Positions 35,459 to 43,186 of a DNA stretch of 64,000 bases are shown here, in pieces. Numbering within the stretch: position 1 is the stretch's first letter; each line of letters opens with the position of its first letter. The position numbers and the translations under genes are program-made. The stretch lies in contig NZ_QLMJ01000020.1 in NCBI RefSeq assembly GCF_003259845.1, positions 163,697-227,696 on the forward strand. Reading direction: 5' to 3'. The notes below the pieces were generated by a model, which was given only the letters and a program-made list of their open reading frames with translations, did not search any database and had not been told where the DNA came from. The stretch comes from Actinoplanes lutulentus. GTDB taxonomy: Bacteria; Actinomycetota; Actinomycetes; Mycobacteriales; Micromonosporaceae.

Positions 35459-35815
35459 TCAGGCCGCGGCGCCGTCGATGACCGCGATGACCTCGTACGG
35501 ATGCGGGTCCGCCGTCGCGATACGCCGCACGTTCTCCATGTGCTCGAGGTACTCCGGGTTCGCCTTCAGCGTCTCGTGCGCGTTGCGCCAAGCGTCGCTG
35601 TCGGCCCAGTGGATGTAGTTCACCAGGCGGGTTCCGTCGAGGCTGCGGTGGATGCTGCCGCGGACGAACCCGGGCACTTTGCTCGCGATGCCGGTCATGC
35701 CGGTGACCTCGAGTCGCACGAGTTCGGCCTGGTCGCCGGGCTCGACCGTGAACACGTTGATCATCGTGGTGGCGCCGTCGGCGCCGACGCGGATGCTGAT
35801 GGTGCTGTCGCTCAT
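35459..35815 (-). CDS. antibiotic biosynthesis monooxygenase (ABM)-fold protein
   Basis: The ATG at 35815 (MSDSTISIRVG) after GGAG gives 118 residues; a longer frame to 36706 is arginine-rich shadow sequence. MINVFTVEPGDQAELVRL and VPGFVRGSIHRSLDGTRLVNYIHWADSDAWRNA are typical of the dimeric ABM ferredoxin-like fold. These proteins act as small monooxygenases or heme-type oxygenases. It is the distal gene of the MarR-adjacent oxidoreductase run. Confidence 0.8.
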   Translation of the reverse strand: MSDSTISIRVGADGATTMINVFTVEPGDQAELVRLEVTGMTGIASKVPGFVRGSIHRSLDGTRLVNYIHWADSDAWRNAHETLKANPEYLEHMENVRRIATADPHPYEVIAVIDGAAA

Positions 35816-35892
35816 GGTGTGGTGCTCCTTGTGACGGTCGGTGAGCCCGCGCCGCTGCCGGGCGGCGCGGGCGTCGCCGGGGGTGTTTCGGT

Positions 35893-36315
35893 TCAGCGAG
35901 TGGTGTTGCGGGGTGCGACGGCGAAGAGCCAGGCCGCGCCGGCCGCGACGTGCATCAGCGCGAGGGCGACGGCGGTGCCGGTGTCCTCGGCGACGGTGAA
36001 CGGCATGGCTGCGGTGACCAGCGCGAAGGCGGCGCCGCCCCAGGCGAGCCAGCGGTGTGCGGCCGGGAAGCGGGGGATCAGGACGTAGAGGGCGACGGCG
36101 CTGGCGAGCAGCAGCGGCACCGCGGTGGAGAGGATCACCGCGAAGGCGTTGAGGTCGTACGGCGCGTCGATCTCCAGGGAGGCGCCGGCGGCGTCGCCGA
36201 TCCAGAAGATGACCAGGTTGGCGACGACGGCCGCGACGGTGGCCACGCCGATCCGCAAGGGGTCGGAGGCCGTGCTGCGTTTGGCGTGTGCGGCGGCCTG
36301 CGGGGTGCTGCTCAT
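35893..36315 (-). CDS. four-helix membrane protein, DUF6069-like
   Basis: The 140-residue protein has four hydrophobic helices (VATVAAVVANLVIFWIGDAAG first). It resembles small actinobacterial DUF6069 membrane proteins found beside NAD(P)H-binding oxidoreductases and MarR genes. It starts 3 bp after the stop of the NmrA-like gene, indicating one operon. Function unknown. Confidence 0.7.
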   Translation of the reverse strand: MSSTPQAAAHAKRSTASDPLRIGVATVAAVVANLVIFWIGDAAGASLEIDAPYDLNAFAVILSTAVPLLLASAVALYVLIPRFPAAHRWLAWGGAAFALVTAAMPFTVAEDTGTAVALALMHVAAGAAWLFAVAPRNTTR

Positions 36316-36318
36316 TTA

Positions 36319-37230
36319 TCAGAGTCCTTCGTAGATGACGTACTGCTCGACAGTGGTGGGCTGGATCTGGGGGTATCGGTCGTTCATCACCGGGTCGATC
36401 TTGGCGGTGCCGTTGAGCTGGGCCCGGTAGTACATGAGCGGCAGGAACTTGAGGAAGTTCGCGGGTCCGCCGCTCTGTAGTTCGGCGATGTGGGCGTCCA
36501 GGTCGGCCAGGGAGCCGAGGCGCTCCACGCGCAGGGTGCTGCCGGAGGCCTTCTCGTAGGCGCTCACGATCTCTGCGAAGGTGAGGCTGTCGCCGGCGAC
36601 GCCGAGGACCTTGCCGATCGGGTTGTCGTCGACGGCAGCGGCGGCGGTGTAGCGGGCGGTGTCGGCGTAGGTGGTGAAGTCCATCGGGTGTTCGCCGTCG
36701 CCCCACACGTACGCGACCTTGGCCTCGGGGTCGACGACCCGGATGAAGCCGAACATGACGCGGCGGTCGAGGAACTGGCCGTTGAGCACGTGGACCACCT
36801 CGACGTCGCCGCGTTCGGCGGCGGCGTGGCCGGCGAACGCGCGGCGGATGTCGGAGTTCGTGATCTGCCCGGGTGCGACCTTGAACATGTCCAGGGAGAA
36901 GTCGGACGGGATGAAGCGGCGCACCCCGGCGTTGCGGGCGGCGCGCAGCAGGGCTGCCTGCCCGTCGACGATGATGTCCGGGCCGCCCTGCACGGCGGAG
37001 ATGACGGTGGTGGCGCCGGCGGTGAACGCGGCCAGGGGGCCGACCGCGCCGGGTTCGATCGCGCCTTCCACGATCTGGGCGCCGCGGCGTTCGAGGTCGG
37101 CCACCTTGTCGCGGCTGCCGGGACGCACGAGCAGGCGCAGCCGGGTGTCCGGCAGCGCGAGAACCTCGTCGGCGATGAGCTTGCCGAGCTGGCCGCTTCC
37201 GCCGACCAGGGCGATGACTTTGGTGTCCAT
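36319..37230 (-). CDS. NmrA/isoflavone-reductase-like NAD(P)-binding protein
   Basis: The 303-residue atypical SDR starts IALVGGSGQLGKLIADEVL, a GxxGxxG Rossmann motif. RLLVRPGSR follows strand 2 and suggests NADPH preference. No YxxxK is evident, as in NmrA-type sensors and some aromatic-ring reductases. It is in a run of oxidoreductase genes divergent from a MarR regulator. Confidence 0.82.
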   Translation of the reverse strand: MDTKVIALVGGSGQLGKLIADEVLALPDTRLRLLVRPGSRDKVADLERRGAQIVEGAIEPGAVGPLAAFTAGATTVISAVQGGPDIIVDGQAALLRAARNAGVRRFIPSDFSLDMFKVAPGQITNSDIRRAFAGHAAAERGDVEVVHVLNGQFLDRRVMFGFIRVVDPEAKVAYVWGDGEHPMDFTTYADTARYTAAAAVDDNPIGKVLGVAGDSLTFAEIVSAYEKASGSTLRVERLGSLADLDAHIAELQSGGPANFLKFLPLMYYRAQLNGTAKIDPVMNDRYPQIQPTTVEQYVIYEGL

Positions 37231-37251
37231 GACGTTCTTCTTCCGATGGGT

Positions 37252-37998
37252 TCAGGCGAGGGCGAAGTTTCCGGCCAGGGCTTCGTCGATCTGGCGGGGA
37301 GAGGCCAGCTGGATGGTGCGGTTGTGGACGTGGGTGCCGCCGGCGGCCAGCGCCGCCACGAAGTCACCGACCTGCTCGCCACGCAGCGGCGACCCGGGCC
37401 GGGTGCCGTTCGGCCCGAGGAAGGCCTTCATCACGACGTCGTTGACCCGCGGGGTTCCGGCGGTCTCGGCGGCGATGGCTTCGATGAGCTTGTTCTGCGC
37501 GGCCGCCGCGACGGCGATCGCGCCGATGCCGGGCGGCGGCGGGCTGATGAAGCCCGCCGGGCCGTTGATCGTGGTGTACGAGCCGCCCAGGGCGATCAGC
37601 GGCAGCAGCGCCTCGGCGGCCAGGAAGTGCGGGTAGAGCCGGGTTTCGATGACGTGCTTGAACTCGGCGAATCCGGCCTGGAGCATCGAGTGGCTCTGGT
37701 GCCAGCTCGCCGGGGCGGACGCGACCGCGAAGAGCTCGCTGGACAGGTCCCGCACCTGTGCCTGGACCTGCACCGCGCCTTCAGCGGTACCGATGTCGCC
37801 GTTGACCGGCACGAGGCGGTCGGCTGCGGCCCCGAGGCGTGACCGGAGCCGTTCGAGGTTCTGCGGGGAGCGTGACGGGACAAGGACGCGAGCGCCGGCC
37901 CGCAGGAAGCCGTCGACCAGGAAGAAGCCGACGTTGCCGGTGCCACCGACGACGAGCGTGTCGTGCCCCTTGAGTTCGGTGCCGTTGAGAGTGGTCAT
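37252..37998 (-). CDS. NAD(P)-binding SDR-like protein
   Basis: The ATG at 37998 (MTTLNGTELKGHDTLVVGG) gives 248 residues. GGTGNVGFFL is the Rossmann glycine motif and VPSRSPQNLERL follows strand 2. The usual YxxxK is replaced by AQNKLIEAIA, so it is an atypical SDR. Its start overlaps the upstream nitroreductase-like gene by 4 bp (37995-37998). Confidence 0.78.
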   Translation of the reverse strand: MTTLNGTELKGHDTLVVGGTGNVGFFLVDGFLRAGARVLVPSRSPQNLERLRSRLGAAADRLVPVNGDIGTAEGAVQVQAQVRDLSSELFAVASAPASWHQSHSMLQAGFAEFKHVIETRLYPHFLAAEALLPLIALGGSYTTINGPAGFISPPPPGIGAIAVAAAAQNKLIEAIAAETAGTPRVNDVVMKAFLGPNGTRPGSPLRGEQVGDFVAALAAGGTHVHNRTIQLASPRQIDEALAGNFALA

Positions 37999-38465
37999 GA
38001 TGTGCCTTCTTCCGATGGTGTGAGACGGATGATCGGCAGCTCGCGGTCGGTCTTCGTCTGGTACTCCGAGAAGCGCGGCGCCTTCGTGGTGATCTGCCGC
38101 CACGCCTCGTCGCGCTCGGTTCCGGAGAGTTGCTCGGCGATGACGGGCACCGACTGGCTGCCGATCTCCACCCGGACCCGGTCGGGGTGGGCGGCGAGGT
38201 TGTAGTACCAGGCCGGGTTGCCGGCCGCGCCGGCCGCCGAGGCCACGATCAGCCAGCTGCCGTCCGGGCCGGGGAACCAGCCCACCGGGGTTTCACGTTC
38301 GACGCCGCTCTTGCGGCCGACGGTGACCAGTACCAGCACGTTCATGCCCATGGCGTTGCCGCCTTTACGGCGGATCCGGCCCGTCATCACCCGGTTCATC
38401 AAGCGCATCAGCCGCCCGTTCGGCTGACGGGCGCCCCGGGTGCCGTTGCGCGTATCGAAGCCCAT
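37995..38465 (-). CDS. deazaflavin (F420)-dependent nitroreductase/quinone reductase family protein
   Basis: The ATG at 38465 (MGFDTRNGTRG) follows AAGGAG with 6-bp spacing, giving 156 residues. VLVTVGRKSGVERETPVGWF and NPAWYYNLAAHPDRVRVEIG are the Ddn/DUF385 family blocks. Members bind F420 or act on quinones and nitro compounds. It is the first gene after the MarR-type operator at 38512-38528. Confidence 0.85.
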   Translation of the reverse strand: MGFDTRNGTRGARQPNGRLMRLMNRVMTGRIRRKGGNAMGMNVLVLVTVGRKSGVERETPVGWFPGPDGSWLIVASAAGAAGNPAWYYNLAAHPDRVRVEIGSQSVPVIAEQLSGTERDEAWRQITTKAPRFSEYQTKTDRELPIIRLTPSEEGTS

Positions 38466-38511
38466 GGCATCTCCTTCTTCACCGCAAGAACTTCGCGTCA
38501 CGAATCAAGTT

Positions 38512-38528
38512 ACTTCGCGATGCGAAGT
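38512..38528. promoter_or_regulatory. MarR-type operator ACTTCGC-GAT-GCGAAGT
   Basis: A perfect 7-3-7 palindrome lies between the divergent MarR (38575, plus) and the nitroreductase-like operon (38465, minus). A second half-site, ACTTCGC, occurs about 20 bp to its left. The spacing suits a MarR dimer repressing both directions. Confidence 0.7.
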
Positions 38529-38574
38529 TACGCAAGGTAAGATCGGCACGTCACATCGATGAGGGGATGGAACC

Positions 38575-39045
38575 GTGTCGCACAACCCGGGTATCTCGGC
38601 GGCGCTGGTCCGGCTGTCGTTCCTGGTGCAGCGCCGCTACGCGCGCGTCTGCGCGGGGCACGACCTCAGCCCGGCGCAGGCGCAACTGATGTGTGTCATC
38701 AAGGACCAGGCGCGCGGCATGACCGAGCTCACCCACATGCTCGGCCTGGAGCGGCCCGGGCTCACCGGGCTGGTCGACCGGATCGAACGACGGGGCCTGC
38801 TGCGCCGCGAGTCGTCGCAGCAGGACCGGCGCGCGGTGACGGTCGCCCTTACCCCGCGGGGTAAGGAGGTCACCGAGGCGTTCTTCGCCGAGGTGACCGC
38901 CAGTCTTCAAGACGCCGTGGCGCACCTTCCGGAGACCGACCGCCAGCAGTTCGAGGCGATTGCCTTCGGCATCATCGCGGCCGAGAGTGTGCCGGCCATC
39001 TTCGGCGACGCCGAACTGCCCGGCGGCGTCCCGGAGACTCTTTGA
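38575..39045 (+). CDS. MarR family regulator
   Basis: The GTG start gives 156 residues. The winged HTH is MTELTHMLGLERPGLTGLVDRIERRGLLRRESSQQDRRAVTVALTPRG, including the DxRxxxV wing. It is divergent from the 35.1-38.5 kb oxidoreductase run, with a palindrome between. Oxidant or phenolic sensing is typical for such pairs, but no cysteine pair supports thiol sensing here. Confidence 0.87.
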   Translation: MSHNPGISAALVRLSFLVQRRYARVCAGHDLSPAQAQLMCVIKDQARGMTELTHMLGLERPGLTGLVDRIERRGLLRRESSQQDRRAVTVALTPRGKEVTEAFFAEVTASLQDAVAHLPETDRQQFEAIAFGIIAAESVPAIFGDAELPGGVPETL

Positions 39046-39049
39046 AGGG

Positions 39050-39634
39050 TCAGTCCGCCGGGGCGATGACGGCGCGGATCGCGGGCTCGGCCAGCCGCAG
39101 GACGTCATCGAGGTCGGCGTCGGCGATGTGAGGCATCCGCAGCAGGTAACGCTGGGCGGCGATGCCCATCATCATGGCGCCGGCCACCGAAGCGCGCAGA
39201 TGGGCTTCGGGGTCGTCGACGGTGGCGGCGATGGCGTCGACGACCTCGGTGGTGATGTGATGCCGCAGCAGTTCAGCGGCGTCCTCGCTGGTCATGCTCG
39301 CGCGTACCAGGACCGCCATCGGGCTGTTCGGGTCGGCGGCCCAGCTGCTCAGCATGCCGTGCATGAAGTTGTGCACGGTCTGAACGGGGTCGTCGGTGGT
39401 CATCTCCGCGATCGGGATGTGCCAGTGCACGGCGGCCCGGAAGAGCTGCTGCTTGCTGCCGAAGTACTGCAGGATCGACGACTTGTCGACCTCGGCCGCC
39501 GCGGCGATGCCGCGGATGGTGGTGCGTTCGTAGCCGAGTTCGGCGAACAGCCGCCGGGCGGTCTCCAGGATGCGCCGGCGGGTGCGCTCGCCCTTGCGCT
39601 CGCCGGCCGACGCCGACGTGGCGGCCTGGGTCAT
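39050..39634 (-). CDS. TetR family regulator of the DHA2 exporter
   Basis: The 194-residue protein has the HTH RRILETARRLFAELGYERTTIRGIAAAAEVDKSSILQYFG, followed by a C-terminal domain with a DDPVQTVHNFMHGML segment. It is divergent from an EmrB/QacA-type exporter. The shared intergenic motif (39682-39699, 39719-39737) recurs at 43048-43066, so its regulon probably includes the 42361 and 43187 genes. Confidence 0.86.
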   Translation of the reverse strand: MTQAATSASAGERKGERTRRRILETARRLFAELGYERTTIRGIAAAAEVDKSSILQYFGSKQQLFRAAVHWHIPIAEMTTDDPVQTVHNFMHGMLSSWAADPNSPMAVLVRASMTSEDAAELLRHHITTEVVDAIAATVDDPEAHLRASVAGAMMMGIAAQRYLLRMPHIADADLDDVLRLAEPAIRAVIAPAD

Positions 39635-39681
39635 CTCTACGCCCTCCCTGCTTGGCGCCCCTGATCGTACCGGCTCAAAAA

Positions 39682-39737
39682 GTAGACACCTGTTGAGTTA
39701 TTGTCGTGCCGATCGTGAGAACTCAACGCTTGTCCAC
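39682..39737. promoter_or_regulatory. two operator-like sites between TetR and exporter
   Basis: GTAGACACCTGTTGAGTTA-type sequence at 39682-39699 is followed, in inverted orientation, by GAACTCAACGCTTGTCCAC at 39719-39737. The second, read on the other strand, closely matches GTAGACAAGCGTTGAGAAT at 43048-43066. Confidence 0.6.
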
Positions 39738-39754
39738 GTTTTCTTGGAGCGCCG

Positions 39755-41224
39755 ATGCAGAAGCAACATCCCGCACTCGCCTTGGTCGTCATCGCGGCCG
39801 CGCAACTGATGGTGGTGCTGGACAGCACGATCACGAACATCGCGCTGCCGAGCATCCAGAAGGACCTGGAGGTGTCCGCCTCGGGCCTGTCCTGGATCGT
39901 CAACTCCTACGTGCTCGCGTTCGGCGGGCTGCTGCTGCTCGGTGGCCGCGCCGGTGACCTCTACGGCAAACGGCGCATGTTCCGCCTCGGCTTGATGGTG
40001 TTCTCCGCTGCCTCGCTGCTCGGCGGCCTGGCGCCGAACGCCGAACTGCTCATCGCCGCCCGGGTGTTGCAGGGTATGGGCGCCGCCGTGATCGCACCGA
40101 CCGCGCTGTCACTGATCGCCACGACCTTCGCCGAAGGCCCGGCGCGGAACCGGGCGATGGGCGTCTACGCCGCGATGGCCGGACTCGGCTCGACGGCCGG
40201 CCTGCTGCTCGGTGGTGTGCTCACCGACTACCTGAGCTGGCGCTGGGTCATGTTCGTCAACGTCCCGATCGGCCTGGCCGTGCTGGTCGGCACCCGGCTG
40301 CTGGCCAGCGGTGAGAAGCTGCGCGGCGAGCTGGACGTGCGCGGCGCGATCACCGGCACCGGCGGCCTGACCGCTCTGGTCTACGCCATCACCCAGGGCG
40401 GCGACCGGGGCTGGACCGACAGCGTCACCCTCGGCATGTTCACCATCGCCGCGGTCCTGCTGATCACCTTCCTGCGTACCCAAGGCCGCACCAAGCACCC
40501 GCTGATGCCGTTGCGGCTGCTGCGCAACCGCAACCGGGCCGGCTCCTACGCCACCATGCTGTTCATCGGTGCGGCCATGTTCGCCACCTTCTACTTCCTG
40601 TCGCTCTACATGCAGCAGGTCAAGGGGTACAGCCCGGTCCGCACCGGCTTCGCCTACCTGCCGTTCAGCGTCGGCATGGGCGTCTCGGCCGGACTCGGTT
40701 CCCGCCTGGCCGGCCGGTTCCCGCCCCGCATGCTGGCCGGTCCCGGCCTGGTGGTCGCCGCCGGCGGCATGCTCTGGTTCAGCCAGCTGGAACCGTCCTC
40801 GTCGTACCTCACCCACCTGATGCCGGCGATGTTCCTCACCGCGCTGGGCCTCGGGGCGGGCTTCCTGCCGATGACCCTCGGTGCGGTCGCGGGTGTCGAC
40901 CGCAACGACACCGGCATCGCCTCCGCGCTGCTCAACACCGCCCAGCAGATCGGCGGCGCGGTGGGCCTGGCCGTTCTGGCCACGGTGTCCACCGCCGCCG
41001 CCGACGATCAGCTGCCGCATGCCGACGCCGTGTTCTTCCAGGGCTTGGCGACCGGCGACATGTCCCTGGTCCAGCAGGCCGCTGACGCGCTCACCCACGG
41101 CTACACCGTCGCTTTCACCTGCGCTGCCGGGCTTCTGCTCACCGCCCTGGTCATCGTCGTCACCGCGGTCAACGCCGGCCGTCAGCAGCCCGCCCAGGAC
41201 GCGGCTCCCGCACACGTCGGCTGA
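39755..41224 (+). CDS. MFS drug exporter, DHA2 (EmrB/QacA) family
   Basis: The ATG at 39755 follows GGAG. The 489-residue protein has about 14 helices. MVVLDSTITNIALPSIQKDL is the DHA2 motif D1 and LLLLGGRAGDLYGKRRMF is motif A. GLGSTAGLLLGGVLTDYLSWRWVMFVNVPIG is motif C, the antiporter signature. Proton-driven export of lipophilic drugs is the family role. It is controlled by the divergent TetR and closed by the 41231-41265 terminator. Confidence 0.92.
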   Translation: MQKQHPALALVVIAAAQLMVVLDSTITNIALPSIQKDLEVSASGLSWIVNSYVLAFGGLLLLGGRAGDLYGKRRMFRLGLMVFSAASLLGGLAPNAELLIAARVLQGMGAAVIAPTALSLIATTFAEGPARNRAMGVYAAMAGLGSTAGLLLGGVLTDYLSWRWVMFVNVPIGLAVLVGTRLLASGEKLRGELDVRGAITGTGGLTALVYAITQGGDRGWTDSVTLGMFTIAAVLLITFLRTQGRTKHPLMPLRLLRNRNRAGSYATMLFIGAAMFATFYFLSLYMQQVKGYSPVRTGFAYLPFSVGMGVSAGLGSRLAGRFPPRMLAGPGLVVAAGGMLWFSQLEPSSSYLTHLMPAMFLTALGLGAGFLPMTLGAVAGVDRNDTGIASALLNTAQQIGGAVGLAVLATVSTAAADDQLPHADAVFFQGLATGDMSLVQQAADALTHGYTVAFTCAAGLLLTALVIVVTAVNAGRQQPAQDAAPAHVG

Positions 41225-41230
41225 AACGCT

Positions 41231-41265
41231 CGTGGGGCGCGGCCGGCAGCCGGCCGCGCCCCACG
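41231..41265 (+). terminator. hairpin terminator of the exporter gene
   Basis: A perfect 16-bp stem (CGTGGGGCGCGGCCGG and its complement) with a CAG loop lies 6 bp past the exporter stop codon. Confidence 0.75.
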
Positions 41266-41286
41266 CAGAGCCAGGTAGAGCACGAC

Positions 41287-41307
41287 CGCCAGATGGATAA
41301 ACTGGCG
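41287..41307 (+). promoter_or_regulatory. inverted repeat CGCCAG-N9-CTGGCG in MarR leader
   Basis: Two perfect 6-bp arms lie 30 bp upstream of the MarR start at 41337. This could be the autoregulatory site of that MarR protein. Confidence 0.4.
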
Positions 41308-41336
41308 ATCCACTGCTCGGACAGCCAGGAGGACGC

Positions 41337-41837
41337 GTGTCAGCCGGAGAACTGCCGGATTACCAGGGACCGGCCGCTGACATCCCGGTCCCGGTCTCCG
41401 CTGCGGCCGGCCCGGTCAGCCACGCGATCTTCCGCGTCGCCCGGCTGCACAAAATGCACGTCGGCCAGTTGCTGCGCCGCGTCGGCCTGCACCCCGGCCA
41501 GGAACTGGTCATGATGCAGCTGTGGGACAAGGGCCCGCAGCGCCAGGCCGACCTGGTGCGGCTCCTGGACTCGGACGCCGCCACCATGACCCGCACCGTC
41601 CAGCGCCTGGAGCACGCGGGTTTCGTGCGCCGCTCGCCGTGCGCCTCCGACAAGCGGGTCACCATCGTCGAACCCACCGCAGCCAGCCTCGCCCTGCGCC
41701 GCGAAGTCGAGAACATCTGGACCGAGCTGGAGGACCGCACGTTCGGCGAGCAGAGCGCCGCCGAACGCGCCGAAGCCCTCCGCGTCCTCGAACGCATCGA
41801 GGACAACCTGGCACGTGCGGCCACCCAGAAAGACTGA
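41337..41837 (+). CDS. MarR family regulator
   Basis: The GTG follows AGGAGGACGC. The 166-residue protein has a winged HTH (QRQADLVRLLDSDAATMTRTVQRLEHAGFVRRSPCASDKRVTIVEPT). A single cysteine lies in the wing. It converges with the SoxR gene, ending 1 bp from it. Its targets are not evident beyond its own leader. Confidence 0.85.
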   Translation: MSAGELPDYQGPAADIPVPVSAAAGPVSHAIFRVARLHKMHVGQLLRRVGLHPGQELVMMQLWDKGPQRQADLVRLLDSDAATMTRTVQRLEHAGFVRRSPCASDKRVTIVEPTAASLALRREVENIWTELEDRTFGEQSAAERAEALRVLERIEDNLARAATQKD

Positions 41838-41838
41838 G

Positions 41839-42303
41839 TCAGCGGCTGGCCTCGTCGAGCCGCACCGGCCCCTGGCCGCGTCTGCCGAGGTCGTCGTCGG
41901 GATTGAGCAGGCCGCAGGACTTCATCGAGAGGCATCCGCAGCCGATGCAGCCGACGAGCTGGTGTTCGAGATTCTCGATGAAGCGCCGGCGTCCTTCCAG
42001 CTCCCGTTTCCAGGACCGCGAGACGCGCTCCCAGTCCGCCTGCGTCGGCGCCCGGTCGACGGGCAGCGTCGCGAAGATCTCGGCGACCGCGGCGAGATCG
42101 ATGCCGAGCCGCCGGGCGATCTGGATGAACGAGACCCGGCGCAGCATGTGCCGCCGGTAACGCCGTTGATTGCCCCCGCTGCGCTCGGCGAAGATGAGCC
42201 CCTTGCTCTCGTAGAAGCGCAGAGCGGACGCCGGCATCCCGGTCCGGGCGGTGACCTCACCGAGAGTGAGCCGATCGTCGGGACTCGCCGACTCCATCCG
42301 CAT
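41839..42303 (-). CDS. soxR: redox-sensitive MerR-family activator SoxR
   Basis: The ATG at 42303 follows GAGGAG with a 5-bp spacer, giving 154 residues. The MerR HTH (LTLGEVTARTGMPASALRFYESKGLI) precedes a dimerisation helix and the [2Fe-2S] cluster motif CIGCGCLSMKSC, which identifies SoxR. In actinomycetes SoxR typically responds to redox-active metabolites. The upstream same-strand NAD(P)H-binding gene (42361-42984) is a possible target, though no clean SoxR box was seen in the 57-bp gap. Confidence 0.93.
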   Translation of the reverse strand: MRMESASPDDRLTLGEVTARTGMPASALRFYESKGLIFAERSGGNQRRYRRHMLRRVSFIQIARRLGIDLAAVAEIFATLPVDRAPTQADWERVSRSWKRELEGRRRFIENLEHQLVGCIGCGCLSMKSCGLLNPDDDLGRRGQGPVRLDEASR

Positions 42304-42360
42304 CACAGCTCCTCAAACCCCAAAGATCAAGATCAAATTCTGGTACGGGGATCCGGGGCG

Positions 42361-42984
42361 TCAGTAGGTCAGGGTGGGCATGCGCTTGCTCCACTGAGCG
42401 TCGGCTAGTTGATCGAGCAGGAAGTTCGCCAGGTCGGCGCGATTCAGCCGTGAGCCGCCGCGCGGGTTCGTGCCGTCGCCGACCCGGAAGGCCCCGGTGG
42501 CCGGCTTGTCGCCGAGATACCCGGCGCGGACCAGCGTCCAGTCGAGCCGGCTGGACTGCACGATGTCCTCCATCACGGCCATGTCCTTGTACAGCTCGCT
42601 CAGGAACAGCGGGATCGCCAGCCGGAACCACCAGGGCAGCCCGGGATCCTTGGGCTGCACCCCGCCGGAGGAGACCACGATCAGCCGTGGCACCTGGGCG
42701 CCCTGCAGCGCGGTGACGATGGCGTCGGCGCCCCGCGAGTAGATGCCGTTCGGGTGCCGGGCCGTGCTGCCGATCGCGGAGATCGCCGCGTCGTGCCCGA
42801 CAGCGATCTCCCGCAGCCGGCGCTGGTCGCCGAGCACGTCAGCGGGGCTCAGGGTCAGCCAGGGGCTGGCCGGCAGGCCGTCCAGGTGACGTGCCACGGC
42901 GGTCACCTGGTGCCCGCGCTCAAGCGCACCGGATACGACGAGACGCCCGGTGCCGCCGCTGGCCCCGAAGACGATCAGCTTCAT
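42361..42984 (-). CDS. NAD(P)H-binding (NmrA/BVR-B-like) oxidoreductase
   Basis: The 207-residue protein starts MKLIVFGASGGTGRLVVSGAL, an atypical-SDR Rossmann motif. The C-terminus NRADLANFLLDQLADAQWSKRMPTLTY is typical of NAD(P)H-binding flavin/biliverdin-reductase-like proteins. It is followed by soxR. A motif shared with the 39.7 kb TetR operators sits in its leader (43048-43066). Confidence 0.85.
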   Translation of the reverse strand: MKLIVFGASGGTGRLVVSGALERGHQVTAVARHLDGLPASPWLTLSPADVLGDQRRLREIAVGHDAAISAIGSTARHPNGIYSRGADAIVTALQGAQVPRLIVVSSGGVQPKDPGLPWWFRLAIPLFLSELYKDMAVMEDIVQSSRLDWTLVRAGYLGDKPATGAFRVGDGTNPRGGSRLNRADLANFLLDQLADAQWSKRMPTLTY

Positions 42985-43047
42985 GCGAGTTCCTCAGCCT
43001 GTTGGTGGTGGGCCGCTGCGAGTTCAGTCCGGCCGCCCATCTAAAAT

Positions 43048-43066
43048 GTAGACAAGCGTTGAGAAT
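43048..43066. promoter_or_regulatory. operator-like site shared with the 39.7 kb TetR region
   Basis: GTAGACAAGCGTTGAGAAT lies 64 bp upstream of the NAD(P)H-binding gene and 121 bp upstream of the LLM gene. It matches the sites at 39682 and 39719. Confidence 0.55.
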
Positions 43067-43186
43067 CCTATGCATGCGGGTCACGGTCAGCAACATCAGC
43101 GGTCGCGGCGACATTGGCAAACCCGGCCCGCCGCCACGCCGGCCTTGCTCCACTGAAACGACACCACCCGCAGTCGAGGAGGACCC

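Noticed and set aside
42304..42360. SoxR box in the gap between soxR and the NAD(P)H-binding gene
   Set aside because: Only a single CCTCAA-like half-site is visible and the other half does not match, so a full site cannot be claimed.
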